64,000 nt of DNA from Takakia lepidozioides (taxonomy: Eukaryota > Streptophyta > Takakiopsida > Takakiales > Takakiaceae), in contig CM060732.1 of NCBI GenBank assembly GCA_030704615.1, forward strand, positions 38,421,053-38,485,052. The letters run 5' to 3'. This document shows positions 42,601-55,100 of this stretch, piece after piece. A program made the translations under genes and the position numbers. The notes below the pieces were generated by a model. That model ran no database searches, was not told where the DNA came from, and was given only the letters and a program-made list of their open reading frames with translations. Every line of letters starts with the position of its first letter. Position 1 is the stretch's first letter.

Positions 42601-43634
42601 AAAATGACCCTTTACAATCTTCATGAGTGGAGTACAGGGACAGAATAGAAGGAACTGTGGCACCGTGATTCCCTCCTCCTTTCCCAACCGTGCTTCCCCA
42701 TTATTGGTTTGCTCATCTAAGAAAAATTACACAATGACCACCCTATTCCCCTTCCTCTTACTCATACAGTTCGAAGAAACCATGGAAAGGAAGGAGGGTC
42801 CCTCGAGACTTCAACTGTACTTGCTATCACCTTGAAGCTATGAACCCTGGAGTCACTGACTCTCCCTTTCACCATGATGCACGCTTGGGGCCACAGTCCT
42901 ACCAGGATAACCCCTAGGGAGGATAATAAGTTTAAACCCACCAGGATATCACCCCTGCACGGACTGTGAACTTGTAACAAGCTAATGTCAATCAGAATTC
43001 AGGGGGTTAAGAAGTGAAAAAAGTGTAATCTAACAGAAAATCCTCAAGGGGGGTTCACAACTACTGACATCGTAAGATTAGATTAGTCCTGGCAATCCTC
43101 CCACCTTGAGATCCTTGATAAAGCGGTTGAAATGGAGGCGGATACCCCGAAGAAACTCCAGGACAAAGTCATTACTTTGGCAAGGAATGCCACTGGCTTC
43201 CAGAATGGCTGAACCCAGTTTGGGTTCGGCAACTCCCAGGCTGAATTTGGCCTTCTTGCCTGACTTCACTTTCGGAAGATTCATCTCCAGAAAGTTGTGC
43301 AAGTCCTTCGTCAGTATCCCTGTAACCAAACCAACCATTCGCAATTAAAGAACCAACGTCAGTTTAAAGAACTAACAGAAGGCCACCAAGCTCAGTTCAT
43401 CTTAGCCGTACCCTCAGAGACAGCATTGCACTGTTCCAACGCGTCAGCCGCCGAGCTGAAGGGCTTGAATGCGGTGAGCTTCACCACCTTCCCGAAGCGC
43501 GTTAAATCGCTCACCGATTCCTGCACACCGTCTGCAGCTTGCCCAATCTCGTCCAACCCATATGCATCAAACAGCGCATACCCCGAAGCGGATTCATACA
43601 GCAGATGCAGCGCCTGCTTCACCATCCCACCCAT
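39694..43634 (-). CDS. NOP56: Nucleolar protein NOP56 (box C/D snoRNP core)
   Basis: Complete 7-exon gene. Exons on the minus strand: 43634-43412, 43319-43105, 42595-42438, 42011-41824, 41162-40910, 40660-40512 and 40271-39694. Together they give 588 codons in one uninterrupted frame with GT/AG borders. The protein begins [20 protein letters not shown], then [34 protein letters not shown], and the Nop domain [20 protein letters not shown] and [20 protein letters not shown]. It ends in a Lys-rich low-complexity tail. NOP56 pairs with fibrillarin, NOP58 and 15.5K to guide rRNA 2'-O-methylation in the nucleolus. Start alternatives are 43634 and 43625. No frameshift is needed. Confidence 0.95.
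40718..40785 (-). mobile_element. LINE/SINE 3' tail in NOP56 intron 5
   Basis: On the minus strand it reads (CT)n, then AGGGCGACAAGGCCTGCAAA followed by CAGCGTCTTATGAGTACATTC. This matches the LINE tail at 2750-2812. It is intronic and probably neutral. Confidence 0.65.
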
Positions 43635-43733
43635 CAATGTAATCCACCTCCTCGCCCGATCAACACTAAGAAGAAAGACGGAAGTAGAAACAGCGTCCCC
43701 CCCTTAACGGGAGGCTGCTCAAGAGGCCAGGGT

Positions 43734-43742
43734 TTAGGGTTT
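43734..43742 (-). promoter_or_regulatory. Telo-box upstream of NOP56
   Basis: AAACCCTAA on the minus strand, 100 nt upstream of the NOP56 start. Telo-boxes are common in promoters of plant ribosome-biogenesis and translation genes. The position and target class fit, but a 9-mer alone is weak evidence. Confidence 0.5.
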
Positions 43743-43875
43743 CGCAAAAACCTGCTCTACATTTTCCTCTGTATTTTTTAGGGCATGGGAGCACCAGTGG
43801 CAGAAATCGTCTTTCTCTGAAGAAATCAGGATTATTCTAGCGACGACCCAAGGTGGGAAGCTAGTTTAGCGTAGA

Positions 43876-44046
43876 GCAGGAATAGGGTGCCATAGTGCCT
43901 CGTCATCGTTGCCACGTTATCGTCGTCGTCAAGTTTTTGGGAACATGCCCAAAATGCCCGAAAAATCCAAAAATAACTTCTTGAACTGTACTTCGTCTAG
44001 ACTCACCCTTTTCCTCCCTGCTTCTGTTTGTTTGCTGTCCAAAGGA

Positions 44047-44082
<36 letters not shown>

Positions 44083-44355
44083 CTACTCTAAGATTATGTT
44101 TGCCCCAGATTTGGCAAGAGAGTAGTTGTAGCTGCTGAAGGCAAGGACACACTTTCAAACTTGGTTCTGCTAGTCCTATTTGCAATGGCCCAGAAAGGTT
44201 GGTTTATTTTTTCCCCTCAAGACCACAATTTCAGAGCTAGTGTTTCCTTGGAAATAAAATGAAGTAAACATACGTTGAACTATTTGTAAGACTTGAATCC
44301 ATCACAATGAACTAGTCTTAGTGTCGAGCAGGAATAGAGTGCCATAGTGCCACGC
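43876..44355. repeat. Direct repeat of GAGCAGGAATAG-GTGCCATAGTGCC
   Basis: Copies at about 43876-43903 and 44328-44355 differ at one base in the core and are followed by similar CATCGTC-rich sequence. A 33-bp (GA)n tract lies between them at about 44048-44080. No gene is evident. Confidence 0.6.
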
Positions 44356-44579
44356 CATTTTCAGGGATGTCATCATCGTCTTTTTTCGAGCTGCCCTGAA
44401 GAAAACCAAAAGACCGATGTTTTTTAAAAACATATTCTTGTTGATCGTCGGCAGCCGCCACACCATCGCGATCTTTTTTCTGAATCTGCGAATTTCCCAA
44501 AAGAAAAACTGAATCATTTCATAGAATCATTTTTGTCAAATCTGCTCTAATATTACTTTATTTTTTGATATTTTGATAA

Positions 44580-46030
44580 TAAGATAGTAGAGCTTGTTTA
44601 ACCCTTAAGTTCCCAAGCCCTTTTTTGACTTTTTACCAATTTTGGGTACCCAGCTGCAGTAAACGTACCAAAAAATGAGCCAAGTCCACCGTGGAAATTG
44701 TGAGATTATAACGGTGGCCCGGACCTCAAATATCAAGTACCAAAGAAAAAGTGAGAAAGAAATTGGTTTGACCAAATCAAAGCCTAGCTTTATCCAATTT
44801 TGCTTGCCCCAAGACCCACCATTTCCAAATCAATAGTGGAGTGGCTATGACCCCACTAAATTGCAGGTCCAACTGATTTTTTCACCTATGCTTGCTTTGC
44901 ATGCAATTACATGGGGGTTGAAATCTCAAAATTGACAAGAGAAAATGTGCCTCCAAATGAAGTACTTTTTTTTCTACAATTTTTTTAAAAGCCAATGGTG
45001 GATGTGTGTATGTAATGCTCACACACCACAAGGTGAAGTGCTTTTTCGAATTTTCTGGCCTTTGGAGTGCAACACAGATTGCCACGTACATTGTCATTAG
45101 TAGTGATGCCAAAGCAACTCTGAGCCCTAGTTTATTGGCTCCTCTTCAGAATAAAGAGGAGACTACACATTAGTCAAAAATCGCTAAGTCCCTGCTGTGC
45201 CTTCCCCAGGTGTCACCTCATCTCCTATGTTGAACCTCCAGGTAGCACCTCCCTTAAGTAACATCTCTCTTATTGATCAATTTATGAAGAATAAATTGAT
45301 GATTTTCTCAAATTTATTATGAATGAAAATAAATTTAACTATTCAAAACTGGGAGGAGCCATACGCAACTACGGTAGCCACTTGTTTACATAAAAACCAC
45401 AAGTTTTAATTAACGTATTGTGATAGTACATATAAATATGATAATGCTCATATAGGGCCCACCCCCGAAAGGGGCAGTAGCCGTGAGGCGAATTGGCTCT
45501 TAGTTACGCCGGTTTCCGCCGGAGTCTTCTCTGTGATAATGCTAATAGCTGATGGTATTAAATGCCAAAACTCTTAATACTTGATTTTTGTCTCTTGTCT
45601 ATATTTTATATAATTAAAAATATAGCTCTACTGCCATATGGAAGCCTTCGGGCACCCAAAGGTTTTAATTTTTTTCCCTTCAATAATGTTAATAAGGCTC
45701 CAAAGGGCTTCCTCCCCTTTCTCTAAGATAATTTTATTTAAAAAAAAAACTATTATTATATTATGAATACACATTAACAAACTCTATGAAAATTTAAAAA
45801 CATATTCCTGCCGAAGCAACCTAATTTATGATGTCACTTTACCCAAGGAACTATTATGTTGAACTTTGAATCCATCACATTATTTTGGATATTGTTTACC
45901 GAAGTCATCACTAGTAGCGCGGAGCAATGCAAAGCCCAAGATGAAGTGGAAATTGAGAGAGAGTAGCGCAGTAGATGATCAACTAAATTACCACCACTCA
46001 GTAGTTGAGTTGAATTGAGCACTAAGTGCC
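44580..46030. other. AT-rich intergenic block with GC-rich islands
   Basis: No protein-coding signal. Within AT-rich sequence, short GC-rich hairpin-like islands occur: ACCCCCGAAAGGGGC (near 45462), CGCCGGTTTCCGCCGGAG (near 45508) and CCTTCGGGCACCCAAAGG (near 45647). They resemble the palindromic repeats of some organelle genomes, but I cannot identify a source. Confidence 0.4.
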
Positions 46031-46559
46031 ACCCATATGATTCTAGGTGTCGGGTGTGGTAAAGAAAGAAGACGCAAGCACTGCCCACTTCACCTTTCAT
46101 CTACAATCTTTTTTGAGGGTGGCCCTATACCACCCCCTATATCTTTTTTTTTGCATAGTGGGCGTGGTATTATCTTCTCATCTTTCTCTTGGCATTGTTG
46201 CTTGAGCCTTGTGGTGGGTGCCTCATGTGAGGTGATTTTGAAAGAGCCTACTATTCTCTACTCTCGCTGTAATGAAGGCACCTGATTTGTGATCTGTCTC
46301 TCCAAGGTGTTTCTCTTAAGAATAAACCAAAAATAAAATCGTACATAGTATTGAACTTCTCATTGAACAATATTAGGGTCTTGAATGCCTCCACGTGTAT
46401 CTGCGGCGGGGCCCATGTGTGGCAAAAGGGGTCGCGAGGGTGGGAGCTCCCTTACCAGAATGGGCCAGTATGCTATTGGGTCTTCCCGGCAAGCTAGTCT
46501 GCTAGGACCCACAATATACACATAAAGCAATATTAGTTATTGCAAGTATTTACAGAAAG

Positions 46560-46640
46560 CGGCGGATAGTGTGGTGGTTAAGAGCAATGAATAATAAACA
46601 TGAGGTTTGGTGTTCAAATCTTGTCGGGTTGTACTGCGGT
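46560..46640 (+). repeat. tRNA-like SINE head
   Basis: A-box-like TGGTGGTTAAGAGC and B-box-like GTGTTCAAATCTTG are spaced about 30 nt apart, as in a pol III internal promoter. In the second copy (about 59628-59690) the B box is deleted. It is not a functional tRNA gene. Confidence 0.55.
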
Positions 46641-46675
46641 GATACGGTGTGTTATTAAATAAATATTTTGTCGAA

Positions 46676-46915
46676 GGGGTCTGCCAGTCCGCTCATCGGT
46701 CTGCTGGAGGATGCGCCCAGTTCGCTCGTTGGTCTGCTCGAGGGTCTGCCGGTCTGCTGGATGAGGGTCTGCCGAGTCCGCTCATCGGTCTGTTGGAGGG
46801 TATGTCGGTCTGCTGGAGGAGGGTCTGCCCAGTCCGCTCGTCGGTCTGCTGGAGGTCCTGCCAGTTGTTAGAAGGTTGGAGTCAATCTGTTGGAGGGTCT
46901 GCCCAATCCGCAAGA
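46676..46915 (+). repeat. GC-rich minisatellite
   Basis: Tandem variants of GGTCTGCTGGAGGGTCTGCC with CAGTCCGCTCGTC spacers. The second element copy has fewer units (59719-59912). Open frames through it are a by-product of the repeat. Confidence 0.75.
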
Positions 46916-47053
46916 AGGGCCGAGGCGGTAAATGAACAAGGACTTAGAAAAAATTCAGAATCTAGCCGACCCAATGAATAGGCAGTTGGCTTATGAGCTC
47001 ACCCAATGGGCCGTACTGGCGGGGCCCACAGGTGCATTCAAGACCCTAATATT

Positions 47054-49180
47054 AAAAAATGAGAGGCGAGTACTGAAGCACAAATTTGTTTGCCGAAAAA
47101 TAACACATCGTCGATGTTTCATACTCTAGTTTTTGTTTTTCTCAAAACAAAAACCATCAGGGTCAATGAACAAATTAAAGGGTGATAAAAAAACTTGCAG
47201 AGACATGAAGGCTTACAACCTAGACTAAGTTAGTATCGGCTAATCCTATAGGAGGTTCCATTATTTTCAAGAAAATTAATCTACCAGCATAGGATTAAAA
47301 AAGCAAAGCCTCAACGTTATCGGCTGCATATCGACGGCCCGTATCCAGTAGATCGTAGCCGTTTGGAGTACTGTTGATCAACGGTGGGGAGACACCGGTT
47401 ACGCTCTGGAACGCCTGTGGAGCCAGTTCCACCCAACCAGAACGCAGGCCCGCCCCTATGGGCTTGCCACGTTCCTAGGTGGAACGGGCCTTCCGATCCG
47501 TTCCATTGTACCTACATAGGGGATTGCACTTGGACTTAGATGACACTGGACACTTGGGCCAACAGCACAGGCTACCCTAGTAGTAATAATAACTGCAAGG
47601 TGGCAATCAAGTTGGGCCACACAGACCTTGCGTTTGTAAGCAAGTAATTGGAATCCATTTATCCCATATCGTTAGTGGTTATGAGTGGCTCGTCCTTCGG
47701 GGACCGTTAAACCGCTCGTCTGCACACTCGCAGTGTTGCTCACCAGCACTGCACGCCAGCGTCTCTTCCTCTCACCACCGCCGTCTGTGAAGCTCTGAGG
47801 AGCTTGTCAAGTTGTCAATTTGCGCTTGATGCTCTCATGAAGTCCTTGGAAGGGTATTGAAGAGTGGAAGAGCTGCTCTTATAATTGCTTTGGAGGTGCT
47901 TGGAGGTGAATTGGCTGCAGCTTGGGAAAGGCGGGGGGGGGGCAGGGAGCGGTGGAGTGGAGGGTGGGAGAGGGAGGGAATTAGGAATAGAAGGACACTG
48001 GCTTCTTCAGGGGTTGATGAATGCATGAGGTAGTGTCGCATTGGAAGACAGACACGAGACAGCGGAGGTACTCTTTACGCATGGTCTGAATGTTCCTGCT
48101 AAATCTAATGGAAGACTAGATATGTAATGGTAGACCTTTTGCGGGTAGCATTTTTTTTTTCTGATGCTGGTTATTTGTGCAAGTTGAAGACGTGACCTGC
48201 GGTTCCTCTGATATGGGGTTGCGAATGAGGGGAATGCCCTGTCATCAGGGTCCAAACCATTTATTGGTAGTAAAATCTAATCTGTTTCAAGAGTAGGTAA
48301 CAAGTCTTACCGTCTGTCTAACAATCTTGTGAAGGAATTTACCCAATAGACTCGAATTATTCATCGAATGGAGCGTTGATGAAGTGGTAGCTTGTGAGCT
48401 TTAGGCCCTTTTCACGAAACCAATCGAAATTCTGCTTTTGTCCCCACAAGAATGTTATTGCTCTTTAATCCGCGCTTTCTTTTTCCTCGAACATTCAGAA
48501 AAGGGCATCTCACAGCGTTTCCTGTTCTTTCCACTCTTAAAATTCCCGGACTTACTCAAACTAAAAAAAGGCTACTCTTGAGTCACCTTCAACCTGGGAA
48601 ATTTAATGTGTGGGGCAACTGTGTTGCACTGATCGCCAGAGTTCATTCAGTCTTAATTTTTTCTGAAGAATAGGTTGGTTCAAGGAGTTTGTTCTAAAAT
48701 GCTCATAATGTCCATCCATCTAAGAATTTCATATCCATTGAGGAGGCATTTGACAGAGCCATGGAAGATGAAATTTTAGGGATGTGTGGAGAGGTGGAAG
48801 CTATTCTTTGCGAATTGAAACAAACCATATTATAAAGAAGTCCAGGATAGATAGAATACACACACTAATATCAGAGAGGGTGGTGGCCTTTTACATATTC
48901 TCTTTGTTGTCTAATCTTTGTTGTTGGCTCTACTCCTCCAACCGCATCTTCAAACTGAAAGGATGCAGAGCGTCTTAGTAAGGACGAGTTGTGACTAGAA
49001 AGTTTCATTTGTATTTTTGTCTATGCAAGGTCAATGTTCTTGCCTTTGCAGTGTTTCTATATCAGATATATGTTTCCTTGTTTTTTTCTGGAGAGAGAGA
49101 GAGAGAGAGAGTGGCTCAACACACTTGCATATTAGTGGCATGCTTCAACTTGTGCACATGGTTTCTTAACTGCAGCCTCC
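47054..49180. other. Intergenic upstream of the Rieske oxygenase gene
   Basis: No gene recognised. It includes GC-rich sequence at 47330-47520 with GTTCCACC/GGTGGAAC inverted pairs, a G9 tract near 47934 and a (GA)n tract at 49092-49111, about 75 nt upstream of the gene's ATG. Confidence 0.45.
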
Positions 49181-49184
49181 AGAA

Positions 49185-52100
49185 ATGAGTGCAGTGGGGT
49201 CCCCAGCTGTGGTTGGGTCTTTCATCAGTCACATACCCATTTCATTGGAGATTTCAGGCATTCGGCCTAAGAATCAGGCCCCCCCAACGGTTTCCACAAG
49301 CCTCAGGCATCCAAAGACTTATTTGGAGCGAACAGCGTATCGTCAGCTGAAGGTGAATTCTGTGTTAAAGAAATGTCACATAATCTCAATGTGCTTTGTG
49401 ATATTGACGTGTCCCAGAGGTTCAGCCAAGTAATGTACTTTAGACAGAACTTGTTACAACTATTGCTATTGCTTCTTGTCACTTACGATGACGTCCACTT
49501 TTGTGATCTGTTGCTTGGACAGAGGTGGCAGTTTGCAAGTGACAACTGGAAGGTCTTTGCCGCATCCAATTTCCCGAGCGAGACTGAAGAGGTAACAAAG
49601 AAGGATGACCACTCCTCGTTAGGCAACGGGAGTTTTAGTCATGATGCAGCAACTGCAGTGCTGGAGACCCCTACTCAAACAAATGAGCAGAATGAAGCCA
49701 AAGACAAATTCAACTGGACTAAGCAGTGGTATCCCATCACGGTTACTGGGGGTCTTGACAAGACTGCCCCTCATGGTGGCACTGTAATGGGACACCCTCT
49801 GGCTTTATGGTGGGATCGGATGAGTTCAAAGTGGCAAGTGTTTGCTGACAAATGTCCCCACCGGTTGGCCCCTCTCTCAGAAGGAAGCATCACAGATGAC
49901 GGGCTGTTGCGCTGTTCCTACCATGGGTGGGCCTTTAAACCTACTGGTGAATGCACAAAGATCCCCCAGGCTCCGTCTAATGGGCCTCAGGTACATCCCT
50001 GCTTGTCATATTTCCTATACTTTATAATGTCCACAAGTGTTTTAGTTTTTCTTGTGTCTCTCTTTCTCTCTCCCCCGTTGGCCTCTCGTTCACGCTATAT
50101 CTCCTTCGTGCTTATGTGTGGAAATATAGTGTGAGAGGGGAAGTGAATTCAGTACCTCCCATAACATCTGTCTATGAATCATTTTGTTGTCTCTCTCTCT
50201 CTTACACATGCTCTTACAGGGCACCCTTGTGGGGTAGCTACACTGACTCCACGTTCTGAGCAAGCCTCCCAAAGCTGTCCTTTTCGAAAGTCAAATCCAG
50301 GTCGTGAGATCAAAATTCTGAGTCCCCTCTTAAACCAAAATTCTCATTCATTATATCTGAATAATTGTGGGAGACCAAAATGCGGTAGAAAGTCTCAGCT
50401 AACAGAATTGCTATTTTTTACGCCTTATCAGTGGACCTCAAAGTGTGTTTGGTCAGCCGTGACACCAGCTCTGGTCCCACTTTGCAGCCTGCTTCTCTCC
50501 CCACAGCCGTCATACAGCATTCAATCCTCAATCACTGATTTAGGCTTGTTTTTCTTTGTTATGCCTTCTTTTCTGGGAAGCTCTCTGGTGTATATAGTTT
50601 TCATTTCGGCGGCCAATAGTACTATTTATCCCGGGACAGGCAATCCCTTGCTGAGATCTTTCGTTATGAGGACCAGAAATGCCTGGGAGCATATCTAGAG
50701 GAGGCTCTCCACCGTAGAAAAGCTTTTAATGATGAACCTTGGATATTAATTTTTGGGCTGCTTGCTGAGGGCCCACTGCCGTCTTGCATCGTACTTTCTT
50801 TTGTCCCATAAGCTCTTTGAGCCTCCTCTGGATGTCATAAAGTTCCTTTCCTCTCCTTTCCTTTCTTTCTGTCTCGCTCTCTCCACCTGGGGGAAGTTCT
50901 CCTGGTCTCTTCCCCTTCTCTTGCTGACATCCTAAGTCTCTTTGTCCTTCCTTTCCAACTTGTCTCCTGCCAAAACGATTTACACTGCCTGAAGACGATG
51001 TCTACAATTCAATAGAGGGCTTGCAGGTGCAGAATTCACGCCGGGCTTGTGCGACCATCTATCCCAGTATGGAGCAACAAGGCATCCTTTGGTTCTGGCT
51101 TGACCTTTCAGAGGGGCCTATAAATGTAGAAGCTGCTGCTAACCCCCCTCCCTTCTTTCCGGTGCTAAGCGATCCAACCTTCAAGTTTGACCTATCTTTT
51201 CGTGATCTGCCATATGGGTAAGCTTTTCTGGAAAGCACCTTTGTCTCCTTGCTGTTTTGTCTCCTCCCTTGTCTCTGTGTGCCCTCTTTTTTCTAATGGG
51301 ATCGCTGTCCATTCCAACAGGTATGATACTTTGATTGAGAACTTAATGGATCCATCACATGTTCCCTTTGCTCACCACAAGATCCAGGTTATCTCTGTCT
51401 CTGTCTCTGTCTCTCTCATGTCTTAGCTACTGTTGTTTGACTTGTGAAAGTGTCATACCAAGTGGACATTGTACTGAAGTGTTAAAGATTGTTGACAATC
51501 ATTTCACAGAAGTTTGTGCCATTCCTTGGTTTTCGCGGTGGGTTTTTACATACTTGATGTGGAAGGTCATGTCATAGTAACTAGTGTTGAGCCGTTATCA
51601 AAATTTTCAAATGCCGCCCTATCAAGGTTATCTCTGAAATTGTTGTCTTATTACCCTAAGGTTTACGGTATGATAGGGATAGTAAGATCAGGACAGTAGG
51701 TATGGGGTGGGTATACATTTTGTGAAAAATCCAGGTGTGAATTCCAGATACAGAATGGTTATGGATGAAGGTAGGTTTAGGTCACAGATACAATCACAGT
51801 AACTAGCACAACAGTAGGTTGTATTATATCGCGGGGTATTTTAGACTTACCCTTACTAGGTTGGGTGGTATGCAAAGATACAATCTTCCAATTATCAACA
51901 TATCCAAAAACTGCTAGAGTCCTGTTATTTATTGGTCCTTACAGGAGACCATGCACCAGTGCCAAAACCAGTTTGATCCTGTTGGACCCTTCCCAAGTAA
52001 CACCTCCAATTTTACTAGTTTTTAATCTGATTATGGATGAAAGTAGATTTCAATATTCACAAAGGAAAAGAAATTACGCTACTAGCTGCTTGTTTTCTAA

Positions 52101-55100
52101 TTTTCTTTATTTATAAGCTGATAGCTAACCAGAAGACAATGACTGATAACTGCCCAACACTGGTTCCGTCTCCACAGCCATAGGAGAGCTACCACTTGGT
52201 TCTGGCTGCCTAGGGATAGAATTTGGTCAGGCTAGGGAGTACAGGCTCTAGCTGTGCAGATGGAATATTGTTTTGCAACTTGAGTCTGAAAAATGTATAT
52301 GTGTTTGTCTTGCACTGTTGCAGGGAAATCGAGATAGAGCAACACCTTTGTTTCTCAAAGTAAAAAAAGTCGACAAGTCAGGGTTTGTAGGGGAGGGTGA
52401 CCGCGGCCCTGCCACTTTTTCCCCGCCGTGCTGTTTCCAACTTCATATTGAACTTCCCACAAAAAAGGCAGTGGTAAGCTGTGAAAAGCGCTGAATGTTT
52501 AAATATGATTGCTACTATGTCCAGCCCCTTAACATTTGTGCCTTTGGTGATAAAGAAAAGAGTGAGGAATGATGTGTGCACCTTCTGCCAGCCATAGGCC
52601 TTCTGTAGAACAGTGGTATGATCCCTCGCTGGTAGTATGTAAGTCTCTGGCAGTTTGAATTAGGGGATGAACTTGCATGGTTTTTTAAGAGAAATGTTGC
52701 AAGAATCTGTGGAATGCACTCTGTTGCTGAATCTGTTGTTAGTTGTCTGAGAGTGCATGTTTGTCCTGAATGTTGGTAAATATCATTTCAATTTAACTGA
52801 AAATCTTATGTGTTGCTTGGCAAAAAAGATGCCGAACAAGGTCATATGGCAGTAATTGTTGAAATCTATCAGCTGTTTGGGCTTTGCTGCAGGGCACATC
52901 CAAATGGGCTCACATTAGCTGATCCTTTCCTTAGAAAAAAAGTCATCCATAATTTGAAAGGGCCCTGGTGCTAGATCAAACTGGTGATGTAACAGAGGTG
53001 GACCACTGGAATGTGAAAGGTAGGTACAGTCTTGCTAAGAAAGTTGCGTGTGATATGTTTTCAGGGGGAGCGTGAGTCTAGTCCCTTGAAAAGGTTGAGG
53101 ATAATGATACTGGACGCCCTCAGCTTGAGAAACAACAATACAAATACAGAGGAGTTGGTGAAGAAGATGACGCTTTTGTTCATGTGTGTGCCAGTGTCTC
53201 CCGGCCACAGTCGAGTGATATGGTCCTTTCCCCGAAATTTTGCCACGTGGCTCGTGGACATCACTCCAAGATGGTTGACACATGTGACAAATAACCTTGT
53301 TCTTGATTCTGACATGTACCTCCTTCACCTCACGGTATTTCCTACGAACCAGATACTGATTCATTCAATGTATTTGTCAATTCTCAATAACTAAGGGATT
53401 TCCAAGTGGATACGCGATGGAAGATGTCTAAGTAGGTCTTAACCAGTAGTTTGCAGTCCTCATTCTCATAGACCTCTGCAATTCTGTTGTCAGGTGGATG
53501 TTTGTAAGACTTTATTTGTCTCAATCATGGCTCCAGTCCCAAACAGTGTGCTATATGGGGTAGTGAAGAGGGAGGTCTCGGCTTCAAGTTTGGGGAGCAT
53601 CTGATGCCGAGTTGACTGGACCTTCCCTCATGACAAGTCATCTAGCTATGATTGTCCCCTTTGTCAATGGAACTGGGGGCCTGCATCCCAGAGAGATAGA
53701 TTTACATAGCATGTCTGAGCGACAAGGAAACACGAAACACAATGTGTTGTGTTTGCCTCATTTTATTGACATCAGACAGCCTACTTGGCACCATCAAACT
53801 GTCTCTAAGATCTGCCTCCATACCTCCCCTTACATACCCTTGCTGGAAAACCAAGGTGTACTAAGTGGCCATCAGATGCACACTAGGTAGGCCCTTCTCA
53901 GAAACAGACCTGCTTCCTCACTTTCATATTATAGGAAGGAACAGTAGAAGTAAGAAGAACATTAGTGTCTCGTTAAAGGTAACTCCTTTACATGTAGGTA
54001 CAAGCTCATAGATCCATCAAACCATTCAGAGCAAAAACAGAAGTAGTATGTGTATACAAACAACACATACAAACAGACTTGAGGTTTGAGGGAGCTCAAA
54101 TCCTCCCTTAGTCTCTTGCCCATAGTAGCAGTTCCTATGACAAAAGAGGGTGAAGTGGCCTCACCTGGATCCATCACAGCCAACCAATCAACCCACAGGT
54201 TAGTGATCCCTGTGGAACCCCAGGCATAAACCACTTCACATCTAGGCCAGCCAACAGAGCAATGTACATTGACCGGATCATGTAGAAGTGTACAAATATA
54301 CTCTAGTGTGCTCCTGCTACAGGGCCTAGCACAAGATATCATGGATTAGTAGGCCATCAAATGTCTACCAGCAGAAATGTACGTGCAACTCACGAAGCAG
54401 TTTCTCAATCACCATGACAGGATGAAGTTATCCAAGAATGGTGCTAGACATATATGTAAGGATAGATAGAAAGAGAGAGTATGAAGGACCAGGCAAATCT
54501 TGAGTGTTGTAACAAAGATCACAGCCACATTCAAGGGAGAGAGGGCGAATGAACTCATAAGACGGTGTTTGCCGTAGCGTATGGCCATTGACCCTGTGCC
54601 CAGTTTGAGCAGAACATAAAGGTGGGGGAGAGAGAGAGATTGTACTCATAAGACGTTGTTTGCAGTAGAGAGAGAGAGAGGTCAAGGGGGAAGCTCTAGA
54701 AGATCCAATGGCCAGATCTTGGTCTGTGGTCCTTACTTGACTTTGAGAAAACGGGTTTAGTATGCGACTCTAGATGCGATTGATTCAGATTCCTTGCATG
54801 CAATGTGATGTGATCATGTGCTGCAGGAACGGAGACTAGAGGAGGAAGGTGCAGACAAATGGTTGGACAAGTGCTATGTACCTACAACTGCAGATGCATT
54901 TGTGATTGCCTTTCGGAAGTGGTTAAAGGACTTTGCTGGCGGTTCTCCAAACTGGGGAGGCAGATATGATGGTCAATTGCCCCCTACTCCACCAAAGCGT
55001 ATTCTGATGGACAGGTCTACCTCACATCTCACTACCTTAAGAATGATCTTAACTGCCTACCTACCCTCGGCAGTAGACTGGAATTTAAACTCAGGGCGGG

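Larger units (their letters stand above)
46037..47053. mobile_element. Composite repeat element, copy 1
   Basis: Shares about 850-950 bp with 59113-59955 in the same orientation. The order is: common left part (46037-46368); inverted-repeat arm AATATTAGGGTCTTGAATGC (46369-46388); tRNA-like head (46560-46640); GTCTGCTGGAGG tandem array (46676-46915); and the opposite arm GCATTCAAGACCCTAATATT (47034-47053). It has no coding capacity beyond repeat-driven frames. Superfamily unknown. Confidence 0.7.

Noticed and set aside
40272-43411. Box C/D snoRNA in NOP56 introns
   Set aside because: NOP56 introns host snoRNAs in some organisms, but I found no TGATGA paired with CTGA in sense orientation in any intron.
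43730-43745. Interstitial telomere repeat
   Set aside because: Only one and a half TTTAGGG units; a promoter telo-box explains it better.
45460-45530. Group II intron domain V or tRNA in the GC-rich islands
   Set aside because: No AGC catalytic triad hairpin or tRNA A/B boxes fit; only short independent stems.
46649-46981. 110-codon frame and its equivalent near 59.7 kb
   Set aside because: Produced by the minisatellite unit, whose length leaves frames open; the peptide is a repeat of the same residues.
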